Shown one piece after another: positions 1 through 12,900 of a stretch of DNA of 64,000 nt. The stretch is from Membranipora membranacea (Eukaryota > Bryozoa > Gymnolaemata > Cheilostomatida > Membraniporidae). A program made the translations under genes and the position numbers. Each line of letters opens with the position of its first letter. Within the stretch, counting starts at the first letter, position 1. The stretch lies in NCBI GenBank assembly GCA_914767715.1, contig OU612066.1:12777001-12841000 (forward strand). The letters run 5' to 3'. The notes under the pieces were generated by a model. It searched no databases. It worked only from the letters and a program-made list of their open reading frames with translations, and was not told the origin of the DNA.

Positions 1-1319
1 TGGAATCAACGTTGAAATTATCAATCATAAAACTGTTGATCACAACTGGTTTCAGTGAAGTATCTTCACTTCTAGCTTAGTAGTTTACAGCTGCACGCTC
101 TCACCAGTATCCCAGCGATCAACATTATCTGCAAAGATAATAATATATTTTAATAATTTCTTTAATATGATATCATAATAAAATTGGGACTTGAAATCAC
201 CGTGCAAGTATGTCAAATGCAAATGTGAATATTTTTGTTACCCGCCAATAGAATCTCGGCACAATGCAAAACTTACCCGTAGCAAACCCAAAGGTCAACA
301 GGTTGTCTGGAAGCACACATATTGTCTAGCAAGTGCAGGATCCTCCAAAACCTTCATGTTTAATGGTACCAACAACAGGCCTGTGGCTTGTCAGGTGTTC
401 CAACGCATTGTGTGGTGTCAGTACTCACTGTTTCCATGGCAGTTATGATTTCCATCTCATAGCATGGAGTATTTATATACCCAAGCTTCAAATACCAATC
501 CCACTGACACTGGAGTGATGAAACTTCTATTATCAAACAAAAGAATATTAAGCTTCTGACTCACATGTGAATTTAGTTTGCAGTGATAAGAAGACGGCTT
601 ATCAGGCTCCAGTCTCAGGATTAAAGCTTTGCGGCAAACAAAATACCATCGATAAAACTAATGTTGCGATTTCATGGGAAAATAAGTGATTCTCCTATTA
701 ATGATTGCATGCAAATGATAAGATATTTGTGTGGGTATACTTGTCTGTGTAATACTGTGAGCCGAAACAGGCAGATAACTTAGAACTCAGGAATGCTACA
801 GTGTACATACAGCTGTCAGAGCCATCCCTGTGGGGACCTGGTGGTCTCTCTTACCAAACTACCTTTAAAGAGATTTATAGAATTTTCCCAGAAAAAGATT
901 TTTGTTAGAATACTAACCACAACTTTCAATATCCGAGGCTTGTGAATAGGCGCATAAATGATGATATTTGTGTTGGTGAGACGTTGACAAATGTGAATGT
1001 AATTTGGATATATTATCGACTGTCATCAGTGTTGATGTATGTCACTATCAGAAGTGGGGATTCTCCAAGCATCATGTGAAATAAAGCCCAATAAGCTAGT
1101 TTAGCTAAGTTTATTCGCTATACCCTGTTAAAATGGCAAAGAATTTACTCATGGTGATATGTTTAAGTTTAACTCAAAGACAAGCTTTATGCCTCATCCA
1201 AATTAGATGCTGAAATCGTAAATTAATTAATTGTTGGGTATTCCTTAGATGATTGCTATGTCCTTTCTATCAGTAGAGCCTCTCAGTTTATAATCTAGCT
1301 ATCGCGTAGAATAGGCTAA

Positions 1320-1575
1320 ACTGGGGGTCTGCCAATTAAAAACAGAGAAAATCACTATCTGATCACCAATCAGTGAATGAGCAAGACCTGCTAGGTTTCT
1401 TGTTCCATAAGGTTTCCTGTTCCCAAATTTTTCACATATCGACGTAAGAATATACATTGAAAGCAATTTGGAACAAATTTGTCTCATTAAGAGATAAAAG
1501 AAGCGATAATTTTGAGCTGAGTGATAGTGATAATTTGTTTAAGAATCATCGCTCATTACAATTGAAAGACTCTGT
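1320..1575. mobile_element. MITE-like repeat, copy 1
   Basis: This segment resembles 21726-21975 over its whole length. Shared landmarks are CTGGGGGT at the left edge, a central GAGCAAGACCTGC / GTGAGACCTGCC block, GATAATTTTGAGC, and a right edge with an ATTGAAAGAC-like motif. The two edges are inverted copies of each other, seen most clearly in copy 2. The length near 250 bp and lack of coding capacity fit a non-autonomous DNA transposon. I could not identify a clear target-site duplication. Confidence 0.55.
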
Positions 1576-1670
1576 AGCTGTAATTTAAATGATTCCAATC
1601 TGTTTGCGCCTTCCAAAAACTAGCAAATAAGTATTTTTATGTTTATGGTGCCTTCATATCAATCATTAGC

Positions 1671-1722
1671 CTGTCTTGACAAGCTTTGTTCAAACAAAGC
1701 TTGTCAAAACAGGCTAATCAAC
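1671..1722. repeat. palindromic repeat (GCCTGTCTTGACAAGC family)
   Basis: A near-perfect hairpin: the left arm GCCTGTCTTGACAAGCTTTG is followed almost immediately by its reverse complement, with one or two mismatches. Pieces of the same motif recur near 6445-6465, 19299-19355 and 56133-56150, so this is a dispersed repeat family rather than a terminator. Confidence 0.6.
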
Positions 1723-1845
1723 CATGTGACTTTGTTTACATGAGTAGTTTAAATCTTCCCTCTATGCGTGTCAAGCTTCTATTCAGCCAATGAGGGGTAA
1801 TCAAATCTACCTGGAAATGAATTTACTTGAGATTACAAATTCAGC

Positions 1846-4800
1846 ATGGCCAGCATGACAGAGCATGTGATTGTGGACTCTGGGGCATTTATTAGGAATG
1901 CCCCTGTGAAGGTGAGTTATTTCCATTCATCATACTATTGGCAGTGTACACAAGCAACTTGTCACCTTACGGAGCCTTGAAATGAGATATTTGGTCTTGT
2001 AAACTTGTTGATTATCATAACCTTATCCTCACAGTCACAACTTTTGAAAAATCCACAGTTAGGAAATACTGTAGAGTAGAGAGAGTAGTCCTATGTTGTT
2101 CCATTCCCTTCAGCTGCATGGGTATAAAATTTATATCCAGGCAGCTGAAGGAAATTGAAAACCATAAGAATACCTACTCTACATTGGAATACTGCCGTTC
2201 CTAACTCTGGGCAGATCCCAAAGAAAGTAAGCTAGGGAATGCAGTAGAGTAAGAGGAGTAGAGTAATAGTGACAGTCTCATGTGGTAAACATATTTATAG
2301 TAATAATATCCTAAGCCTAATTTCTAGTGAATTTACCCACAGGTAGGGGCCATAGATTACGTTACACATCTGGCAGGCAGGGTGGTGTAGTGGTTAGGAT
2401 TAGAGCTTCTCAATCTGAGAGTTGCAGGTTCGAATCCCGGTCGCTACCCGTCCTGCTGAAGGAGGTGAGCTCTCCGATCAATGGCATAGCTTGCCCACCC
2501 TTACATTGTACAAGGGTGCACTAATTAGATGAGTCGTATCATGTATCAATCTTATGTATCATCAGGGAGATTGGTATCATGTATCATCGATCTTATGTAT
2601 CTTGTATCATGTATCATCGATCTTATGTATCTTGTATCATGTATCATCGATCTAATGTAACCATATTCTCATTTGCCCCGAAAGGGGCACTGAATAGGAA
2701 ATAAAGTTCATATTATTATTATTATGGTTTGAAAGGCCCTCAAGTTAGCTAGGTTATTAACATTATTGGCAGCTTGCATACAAGCATTATACATACGCAG
2801 GGCGCTTTGTTGGTAGACCTGATGAGTACAATTTACATCTAGGATGTACCTAGGCCTATCATTTATTTAACAGCACGGGCTAAATCAACTCACCTAGTTC
2901 AAGATAATATAATTGTGCTTGAGATCTTATCAGGATGTGAAAAGCTTTTTTAAATACCTTTACTCTGCATTGACATTGTGAATTGCGTGTGTTGTATTAT
3001 GAATATCAGCCTAGGGAGTCATTAATATGGTTTATCACACAGGCCAAGCTCACCGCTTCATCAACTTAGATCCGCGGGCCTTCTGTCGTTTGTGCACGTC
3101 TAGTTGTCATGTGCCCCCTGGACTAGCATGATCTACAGGAGGTCTGTGCTAAGATATATAAGATAATACTGAGCTTGTCAAGGTATGTGTTGTGTTAAGC
3201 CTTGTTTTTCACAATTTTCTCCTCTAAAGTACAACTGACAGTTCATATAATAGAGAAGAGGTATACACCTGAGGGTGCTGGGGGCTGGAACAATCAACCT
3301 TGAAAGCTCCCCCAATGGGATTTGAACCCACAACACTTGCGGCACTAATCACCTGGCAGTGAATAGCAACTTGCGCGATAACCGATTGCGCCATCTCACC
3401 ATCCCCATATCTTATAAGGCCTATATATAATCTACTCTTATTCCTCTTCGTTTCAGGACATTGGTAAGAATGCATATACCATCTCTGATGTTGTGTCTGA
3501 GATCAGAGACAAAGCTACACGTCAAAGGCTACAAGTTTTACCCTACAAGCTGAACCTCAAGGAGCCAAGCGCCGAATCAATTAGATTTGGTATGTATGAT
3601 CTGCTTGCTATCCCTTGATTTCGTAATCATAGGTAACTTAGGTAATATCACAAGGACCTCACTGAAACTCTTATAACATACATCACTTTCCTTTCAACGT
3701 AACCTACAAAAATTGATAGTGACCCCCCCCCATTAAAAGAAACCTTTGAACCTTAGACGGCCTTGTGCTAAGCTAATATTCTTTTGTTTACAATCTACAA
3801 TTTACATTTAATTTCAGTGACTCTGTTTACAAAGAAGACTGGAGATTATCCAAACTTGTCAGCTCCAGATATACGTCTCATCGCTCTGACTTATCAACTA
3901 GAAAAGCAGCATGTTGGATCAGAGCATATCAAAGCAGTCCCCGATAAAAAGGTAAGACCTGTGGGAAGTTTCCAAAGTTTGTACATTCGCGTGGATTTAT
4001 AATATAATCTTCTATATTTAATCTAAATTTCTTGCAAGCCCAATAGCCACCATCAAATGACGGGAGTCTAGGGACATTATTTGGTCAACTTGAATCGTAG
4101 CAAAAATCATGAACCATGAGCAAAGAATCTTTCTCATGACGCATAAGACATCCAGAAAAAAAATATATAACTGCACAATTTCTAGGATCAATTGACAATT
4201 TGATCCGTTTTTTTATAGCATTTGCAGTTTCAAGTGGGCTCTGACAGTACTGGTACTGAGATAGCTGGGTTCTATCTCGAGAAGGACAAACAGAAGAAAT
4301 CAAAGGACAACGATAAATCAGATGTAACAAACAGTGACAGTAATGTACAAGGTACAGATTCCGTTGAATCAGAAAACGAGGTGCAAAATTTGAAAAGTGA
4401 CCCTGAGAGTAACACTGAGTCGTCTGTAGAAGTAGTAGGAGGTGAGATCACAGCAGGTGGTGATGCTTCACTGAACGGAACAGACAAAGATAGCACAGAG
4501 ACGTTAGCTGAACAAGTGTCTGATATTAAGATCGATGCTGTCAGTAAAAAATCCGTGTAAGTTTATGAAGATGTTTATTATCCTGTTTTATGAAATCAAA
4601 TTGTACTAGTGGTATTATGAGGTTTATTCATATGAAGTTGTTCGTATTATCAGTAGTTTTTATACAGAAATTTCATTTGACTCTCATGCTTCTCAAGTTC
4701 TATCTATAGGCCTACAGATTTTGTTATGCCTAATGAGTTAATTAAGAATTGGACTTTTGCACAGGGCCATGGCGATACATCTGTTTCAAGCTTCTGTTCA

Positions 4801-6760
4801 AATTTCCTCCTAGTTGCTTCACTGTGGCCATATTTGACAATCATTAACCTCACATTGTAGATATTTTGCCGATGGAGATACGATAAGAGGAGATGTTATA
4901 GTGGAGGGAGATGCAGATTCGGAGAGTGAGGAGGAGGAGGAGGATAGTGAGGATGATGAGGATGAGGAGGGATGGATAACTCCTGGTAATGTAGACGAGA
5001 TGAACCAAATGATGACAGGATCAGTGCCAGGAGATGTACAAGAGATGTGCAAAGTGGCCTGTCTAACTACTGACTTCGCTATGCAGGTGAGTTATTTGTT
5101 TACCCCTATGGACAGGTACCCCTTCTAAGTACAATATGTTCGGTTTTCATTGCACAAAACACATTATTCTCAGGAAGGGTGGCTATACTTTATGGAAATT
5201 AAACTATGGTGCAAATCAAATGGAGGGTGTAAGGAAACTCAGTTGACGTATACACCTGCCGTGTATGATCAGGTGGTTTTTTCTTAACCACATCATTTTG
5301 TTTAATTACAGAGTGAAAGTAAACACCAAGTTAGATTTGACAACATATCAAATAAATCTATAGAATGGAATATTGAATAGCAGAACAAAATGTTATCCCT
5401 GAATGATCCCTCCCCTGCTTCCTTTCAAGAATGCATGATTTATTCTATATGGAATCTCTAATTGAACTTGTGACAATCATTTAACTTGGTACAATACTAC
5501 AAGCTGACAAAAGAACCATAGCTTTAAAGTCTGAAATTATTCTCCCTTACAGAACGTGCTGATACAGATGGGGTTAAATGTGATGTCAGTGGATGGGATG
5601 CTGATAAAGAAAGCTAAGAGTTTTGTGTTACGCTGCTTCACCTGTTTCAAGTGAGTTACCATACAACTGTACTCAGAAGAATTAGAGAACATCTGAATAT
5701 ACGAACCAGGTGTGCAATGATAAGAATACACACTTTGTACAATGTTCTTTATTGTCCTGCTTCATGTGCGTGCTTAGAACACTGCTGAAAAGTGCTATGT
5801 ACAGTGCAGTACCTCGATATGTCATCAATATCAAATTCATGTTCTCTAATATACTTTCACTGTATCTACTGAGATGACTGTGAAGTTGTGCTTCTCACAA
5901 AAAGAGAAGAAAACTACTAATCACATGGTTTTCCCACCCTCCCTGCTGATGCATGAGGATATATATGACACAACTATAGACTATATATACATATTGTCAT
6001 AGTATCTCTCACACATTAAACAGGATAACTACTAACATGGATAAGAAGTTCTGTCACCATTGCGGTAATGATACACTGAGGAAACTGTCTGTTTCTATCA
6101 ATGAAGATGGTACCATGAAATATTACCTCTCCAAAAGACGACCAAAGCTCTACAAAAAGGTGAGATTCTGCTACAATTTTATAATAAGAGCTGATTACAC
6201 TTTTATCTGTTGCTTTGAGTTGCTTATAGTTATACAAATGTTGAGAGTGAATGCTAAGAAACAAATGATAAAATGATCTTGATATGTGTCTTAGATTGTA
6301 TACATGCGAGATCATAACAACAGATAGGACCTCAATATTTCTACCATGTAATTCTACGGAAACATTTTGTGATGTAACATGTCAAAATGTTTCGTTAGTT
6401 TTCTTGGTAGAATAATTGTGGTCATATGTCTGTCTGTCTGTCATTGTCAAAACAGGCTAATAAAGTCATTCTTAAAGATGTTAGAACCGAGACTGTATCG
6501 CTATTTTACAGGAATACCTGCCTCTTCCTCGTGGTGGTAAGCATTCTAATTATCCTAAGCTGACAGAGGATCAGAGGTTACCGCAGAGACGTAAAGCTAA
6601 GATGAAGGAGCAGCACTACGGCGTGTTTGACGTTGACTATATTGCAAACTCGTCACCATTCGCCCTAAGGGATACTCATAGTAGATCAGCTTTGTTGGGG
6701 GTTGGCAGAAACTTTAATAAACGGAATGGCGGAGATAATGTAAGGAAAAGGAAGAAATAG
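1846..6760 (+). CDS. NOB1: RNA-binding protein NOB1 (PIN-domain endonuclease, 8 exons)
   Basis: NOB1 cleaves the 3' end of 18S rRNA (site D) in cytoplasmic pre-40S particles. Exons: 1846-1911, 3457-3589, 3818-3951, 4219-4556, 4861-5086, 5553-5650, 6024-6159, 6512-6760. All junctions are GT/AG and phases agree, giving 459 residues. The PIN domain fills about residues 5-105, with candidate metal-binding acids D11 (in VIVDSGAF), E37 and D84 (in APDIRLIALTYQ). A variable hydrophilic middle follows (about 112-240), then a very acidic stretch near 242-260. The zinc ribbon has Cys327, Cys330, Cys342 and Cys345 (RCFTCFK and KFCHHCGN). The C-terminus carries the family signature (LPRGGKH, LTEDQR, SPFALRD, a basic tail KRKK). 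The start sits in good context (GCATGG) and the first exon encodes the expected N-terminal PIN strand. The acidic insert is coded by GAG/GAT repeats. The gene converges on the next one, only 235 bp away. Identity is very secure. Confidence 0.96.
2054..2209. mobile_element. hAT-like non-autonomous element, degenerate, NOB1 intron 1
   Basis: The ends are inverted: the left reads CACAGTTAGGAA followed by TACTGTAGAGTAG, and the reverse complement of the right reads CAGAGTTAGGAA with a matching GTAGAGTAG further in. The centre holds a second hairpin (CTTCAGCTGC against GCAGCTGAAG). Flanking 8-mers agree at only 5 of 8 positions (GAAAAATC, GGCAGATC), so any target-site duplication has decayed. Confidence 0.45.
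2371..2726 (+). mobile_element. tRNA-derived SINE, NOB1 intron 1
   Basis: The head carries a Pol III A box (TGGTGTAGTGG, about 2383-2393) and a perfect B box (GGTTCGAATCC, 2428-2438), spaced as in a tRNA gene. An unrelated body follows, with a short minisatellite at about 2535-2655 (ATCATCGATCTTATGTATC units), and then an ATT microsatellite tail ending near 2726. The anticodon arm cannot fold into a normal tRNA, so I call it a SINE. Exact ends are uncertain. Confidence 0.75.
2535..2655. repeat. short minisatellite in the SINE tail
   Basis: About three copies of a roughly 30-bp unit containing CATCGATCTTATGTATC lie in tandem, with later copies nearly identical. It lies between the tRNA-like head and the ATT tail of the SINE. 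Confidence 0.7.
3240..3406 (-). mobile_element. tRNA-derived SINE (second family), NOB1 intron 1
   Basis: Read on the minus strand, the element opens GGATGGTGAGATGGCGCAAT (A-box region) and has a B box, GGGTTCAAATCCC, near 3311-3323. Its tail ends near CAGGTGTATACCTCTTC. The same family, with the same head, body and tail, is found at 54226-54423. I see no clear target-site duplication for this copy, so the ends are approximate. Confidence 0.75.
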
Positions 6761-6995
6761 ACATGTCATTTATTGCTTTGAATTTGCTATTATTATTAAT
6801 TTTTTTTATAAGTGGATGAAAAATGTTTGATTATTCTTTAAAATACACACAGTAAAGAAGATCATTTATTTGCATTTGTGTTGCTCAAAGGTTTGACAGT
6901 TTAAAAAAAATGTCAAAGAGTTTAAGAGTAAATAATTAGATTTCTCAGTCTGATTGATCAATAGTGATCAGTCTACATGGTTTCAATTTGAATCT

Positions 6996-9900
6996 CTAGC
7001 CAATCACGCCATGCTGGAAGCAGTTAACTGCAGTGCCCCACGTGTCACAGCACACATTTGAGACATAGGTTTTGACATTCTTCCATCCATTGTTACAGCC
7101 AGTAACGCCCACTCGTAACACGGCATCCTGTGGCAGATTCTCCTCCATACCAATGTGATAGCAAACAGCATCATCTACAGTTCAACAAGCTCCTTGATGA
7201 TCAAAATTTGACATTTAATTAATTGAATACACTAACAAGCTGCTGAGGTACCATTTTAGACAATGGTCGAAGGAATTATGGCCAACTGTTGTGCTGTCAG
7301 ACCTATTTACTACTTTCATTGATGTGTCTCTCTTCTATTTGTACCCGGAGATAAAAAATAACCTGGAGATTGATGTAGGAATAATCAGAGACTACAGTTT
7401 GGGTTGATATGTTAAATATATGCAGAACTTACCCATAGACCAATGGTGAAGTCCGTCAGTCCAAACGCCATTGTTATTATTATCGAGAATCATGTCAGCT
7501 GAAAAAAGTTAATATGGTTTTAAGATTACAGGAGAAAAGCCGAAATAGATAATAAGTTATGCTAATCTAGTACTCATGAAAATGTATTATGTAGAGCTAG
7601 AAGTCGAATTTCAGGTTCACTTCATAGGAGAATGCTGGCCAGTCAGCCAAGCACACCTTCCAATGGGAAATTCCTGGTGTGAAAGGTCTGATGCTACAAA
7701 CTTCAAAATCTAATATATCTAACTATCAATATCTAAATCCTGGGTGGGCGAATTATCCACGTTGGGGTTCAGTTGCCCGTGAATAACCTGGCCATGTAAT
7801 TACCGAATAGGTGATTTGTATCTACTCAGGACATTCCTAAGTTGTAAATACATAGCAAAACTACAGAGAATTAAACTTACCTTCATGTTGGCATTCAACA
7901 GCGCACATGTTCTTAGCCTTGGAGCAGGTTGAGGTATATGCGTAGACTGGTGGCATGTCAGTAGCTAGGTTAGACAGGGCGAATGTTTGTGTGAATGGGT
8001 TTGTGTTGTGTACTTTCAGTCCTAGATTACACTTACACCTGAAAGCACAACAGAGATGGTTATGAATTTGCATGTTACCACGAGGTCAGTTAGTCGGTGT
8101 GTTGGCTCTGATTGGCTAATGGGAGGGAGCCATCCACCCACATAACAGCCAATAAGTGTCTGGCAAATATATCGGTTACCATGAGGGTAAAAACACCGAT
8201 TGATAAGCAGGGTTGGAAAACTGAATGTCAAAATAAGAAATTTCTAATTTTGGAGAAGACGACTCTGTATTTCATAATATTACAATGAGCTTGTTAAACC
8301 TAAACTGCCTCCATGAGCCTATTGCTTCAACAAGAGTTACAAATGGACACCCAGATCAGAGCAATGGCGGTACATAAAATTCCCTGTAATGATATAGCAG
8401 AAAAGTCAAAATGGTGATATCTGCAAACATTTATCAATATCGACTACATTGACTGCGGTTTTCCCATACTTGTAGCTCCTCTGGGCTGATGATGTTGGCC
8501 TCCCTACGTTAGTGGAGAGACAAGTCTTGGTCTTGGAGTTGTACCCTCCTGTACAGCAGGCAGATTTCTTGATCGTTGTTATCTGGATTGGCTGCCTATT
8601 TTGACACATGTTATTTGACTGAACTGAGCTCTCCACTCTCAACTCATTGTTGTCCCAGTATGTGACATCAGGATAGATATTCCATGACTGTCTACATGCT
8701 CTATTCGCTAAAATAAATGTAAGTTCGCTGAGATGCTCACATAATATGAGTTTATAGTGCTTAGGATTTGTTCTATCATTCCTAAAATTTGACAGGAGAT
8801 TTATTTCCAGACTTGAAACTTTTGTTCCATAACTGCTTCAACCGACCAAAACAGCTTGTGCACTCAAGCCCACCAAGATCTATTATTTCTATAGGCCGAT
8901 TATAAGTTGATGAAAAGTGCACTGAAAAATAATTGTCTCCACAATGCTTCACCTCCATATATCATAAATGAGCCATGTGTTAGTCTTAATAAATCCAAAA
9001 TGGAAGATGGAAATTTACAATTTTTGCACCTTACCAATACTCCTGATAACGGTGCTGTTCTTTGAAGGATAGCCTGCCTGGTCCACATTCACTATAAATC
9101 AAACAGGGAATAAACGAATATCAATTTTCTAGCTTGTGTCGGTGCAATTGTAACGATTTTGACTGTCACAGATATTTCAATCAGCTTTAATATCAAATCT
9201 GATGTGATCAGCTTAGGATACAAAAGCATAAGTGATCTTTCAAATATCAAAATATCTTCTCTATATGTTTCAAAATGAATCAAATAGCATCATTCAGTGA
9301 GTTCATTACATATCTTTTCCTGGGGAGCGGTTTCCTTGCTCATGAAAAGTGATCCATTCTTTAGCCTTTCCAATCTGAGGCTGCCCTTACAAAGGTCAAA
9401 TTGTAGAGTTTTTTACCACACAGGGAACCTCTTCATTATGCTTTTGCTGCAGCAATATACTGGGATCTCTGATACTTACGGTGGTTCATGCATGCAATGC
9501 TACAGTCTTTATTTGCATTAGCACATGGTGCAGACATGCTTCTATACACAGTTGTGTTCAGCACAGATGGGAGGAAGGCCACAGGCATACCTAATGTATT
9601 GTTTTGGTAGTACGGTATACATTCGCACCTGAAACAAAGAGCTTAATTAACATCCATAGTATAATGAGTTGGAAAGCAAAGGTTTTACAATAATTTACTG
9701 ATTTAGAAACCTATCAATTTCTTTGTCAAGGTGAGTTTGGAGTCGAGGATTGTTTTTTTTCATTCAGGTTGTCGTGGTGAGTTGTAACAGAAATTGAGAG
9801 GATGTTTAACGTCACATCAGTTGAGCTCCCCATCATCACTAGGTAACTTCCCGGAGGACTCAGTGTATGAATTTACTTTGATGGGCAGTACAAGCTAAAG

Positions 9901-12900
9901 CTGCTTGCTGGAATATTTTTCCCCACCTTGTAATAAATCTAAACTGGTTATGTTATTTATTTTAACTGATTGTGTTACGGTGTACCTACTTGAGAGTGGG
10001 TTGATTAGAGTCAGTAGAGTAAGTCGGTGGTCTCGTACGGGGAGCTGGTGTAGACCATGAAGTCCATCTGTATAAGTAATAAAGATCATATGAAGGTCGA
10101 ACGAACTGAACACAAACAATATATAAGCCCATTTACCTTTACCTATTAGAATGTTATCACTTCATTAACAAGTATTTCATTGCTCCGATGAATAATCCAT
10201 GATACATGCAAGAAGGCAACACCTCTGGTTCAAAATGTGGATCAAATCACAAACACCAACATGTATACAAATGGTGTAATTTATATGATATGCACGGTCT
10301 TAACACACAAACTTTCCGTAGGAATATAAAAGGAAGCGAAACAGAAAAAGTATATGATTGTCTTTTTTTCTGATACTACACAACATTTCTAATAAAATTT
10401 AAACCACATAAATAAAAATTGAGCCATTTGAGTATTGTTGCAATAACAACAACACTGAAAACATAATGGGTACCTACTTAGAAGATTTTGGAGTTGTTTC
10501 ATAGTTTGACATGTTGATGCAGGGGACATAGGTTGTGCCATAGCAGCAGAATTCAGGACTGAGGATAGTAACTCTACTCTGATAGTAAGGCTCATCACAG
10601 CCATCCACTATACTCAGGATCTCAAGAGTCTTAGACATGTACTTGTCATTGTGATTCCAGTCAACAAACCTACATGCCTCGTTCCCTAAAGATTAAATCT
10701 GAGAGTTTGAATTCTGCACTGTAAAGGCTCACATGTACTTATAAAAGAATCAAATGTTGTAAAGTGGGTTTCTCCAATTAAACTAAATGTGTTGTTTGGA
10801 AAATCTAAATATGTGGTGCTTCCTCCAAAGATGTTCAAAATCAAACGCCTTCTTCAACCATAGATCAGCCACATCAACCACCCTGTGTGTGGTTAATCTG
10901 TGTCGTCAACACATTGGATCAAGTAAGTTTAGGCTTGCGTTGGTATGAAAGCAATGTGTGTAATTAACTGATGAAACATCAAGCTTTTCACCGGTTTGAT
11001 CAGATTGTTATGAATAAGAAATACTTCAATAATGGTTAGTTGGCTCACCTATTTTCTGGACCACATCCTTTTTAGGATGGACTGCAAAGTAGCTGTTCTC
11101 CTTCAACTCTACTAAAACGTAAAATACATGGTTCTGACCTCTGATTCTGTGGTAATGTTTACAGCATTATCAAATTTACAGAATTCCGATCTTTAGCCAT
11201 TTAAAGCACATAAAAAGGAAGAGCTTTGGCGATAATATCTGAGCAGTGTTAGTATTTGGGGGGATGCAAGGGGATGGTGCCCCCTTCCTACTTTGTCTAG
11301 GGGGAGGCACCCCCTGTATATCATAACTTGCTGGTGAGTACATCAAAATGAGTTTTCAAAAATATGGCTCAAATTAATACATTTTCATTTGTAATCACCA
11401 CAGGGCCCCGCAGGGACCTAGGCGGCCACCTGAACCCGCGGCCTGGTTGGCACCCCCCTACCTCATATTTTCCACTCCTAACACTGTATCTGAGTACCTA
11501 CTTTACACTTTGATAAAGTGCTATAAATATTAGATGTAGTCTATGTATTGACTGTGATTGATGGAGGGAGAGCCAAAGCCAGGTCAGGTAGTTGGATCCT
11601 ATAAGTACCTTTTGATATATAGTGAGTGTGAGAGTAACTCAGATTCAGTTTCACTATATCATAATATATCTATTCTAGCATTGGCATTGGCATAAGCAGA
11701 TCAAAGCCGACACATTGGCTAAGTAGATAAGACTTAGCTCACATGGGGCAAATTGTAGCATTAACTTACAATATTTTGCGCATGTCTTCCTGCATACGTC
11801 ATCCTTTTCAAAACAGGTCAAAGTTTCGTCAATAGTTGTGTTCAGAATGGGAGGGAATATGATCATAGGGTCATCAGTCTGCGTCTGGTAGGCATAGAAA
11901 TGTGGCTCACAGCGACATCTGTAAAGAAAAACAACAATACGCTGTTGAAAAATAGTTAACCACAGTTGATAAAGTTTTCCTAAGTTTATTATGTCATGTA
12001 AATTAGCTTTTGAAGTTATCATAACTCAGCATTTTATCAATGGGTTTCGACCAGAATTACAATTTGCAAAATGGCTTTTGGAAACATATTCATGATGTGA
12101 ATAATTGTTAAATGATTTTCAATAGAACTGCCCTGGAGATTATTGTTGTATTGCTGTTTGCTAAGAAACAAAAGATTGGGCTGCCCCTAAAGAGGGACGC
12201 AAGGTGCCCTAATCCTCATACTGAGAATGTGATACATCCTAAAAACTAGAATGCATCCTAGAGGTGAGGCCATAGACGATCTCCTGCACTTGGCTGTGCA
12301 GCGAGCTGTCAAAACTGAACTGGCACTAATCGGTCATTGGCAGTGACACTTTGATCTTAGCCAATAGGTCGAAGAGGATTATTGTTGTATTAGGTTGGCA
12401 CATAATTTAAAGTCAGGGGTCAAAAAGCATTCAACTTACCCAACTGTTTTGGTATTCATCGGCTTAGGCGTGCCCCTACAAAATCAATGTCAACCGAGGA
12501 TCATATCAGAAATATCTAGTACAGGCATGAGAAAATAAAACCCCGCTTAAACAAAAACAACATGTGCAGCATGGACTGACAGCTTTTAGCAAACATGCTG
12601 ATTGCTCCATCTCACCATACACAAAAAAGAATTGGCTGATAGTGCTTATTACCGAGCCGACCATCCACTACAAGGAGTCGCGCACCCTAAGCCACATGCT
12701 CATGCGATTGCACATTTGTCATCCTATTACACAGTGTACATGTTAGGGTTGTCGGATCTTGAATGGCCCATCGACAGGACACTTGGTAATAGATTTATCT
12801 ATACAATAATATGTTACCTTGTAACAGGTGGTCTGTATGTGCTTGTCTTAGTGATAAGTTTACTACACGGTATAAACTGAGGGAAGCGTCCATCATTGCA

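Larger units (their letters stand above)
1..1845. other. 5' flank of NOB1, no gene recognised
   Basis: I see no convincing exon here. Short open frames at 191-518 lack coding character and splice context. The stretch holds a MITE copy (about 1320-1575) and a palindromic repeat (about 1671-1722), described separately. The last few hundred bases before 1846 must include the NOB1 promoter and 5' UTR, but I cannot identify a core promoter motif with confidence. Confidence 0.6.

Noticed and set aside
2376-2450. Functional tRNA genes at the A/B boxes (2.4 kb, 3.3 kb, 29.8 kb, 49.2 kb, 54.3 kb)
   Set aside because: None forms a full cloverleaf with paired acceptor ends, all continue into SINE bodies or lie in other elements, and two have target-site duplications around the whole unit.
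4272-4496. Minus-strand Ser-rich frame opposite NOB1 exon 4
   Set aside because: It is the antisense shadow of a Ser/Asp/Glu-rich coding exon.
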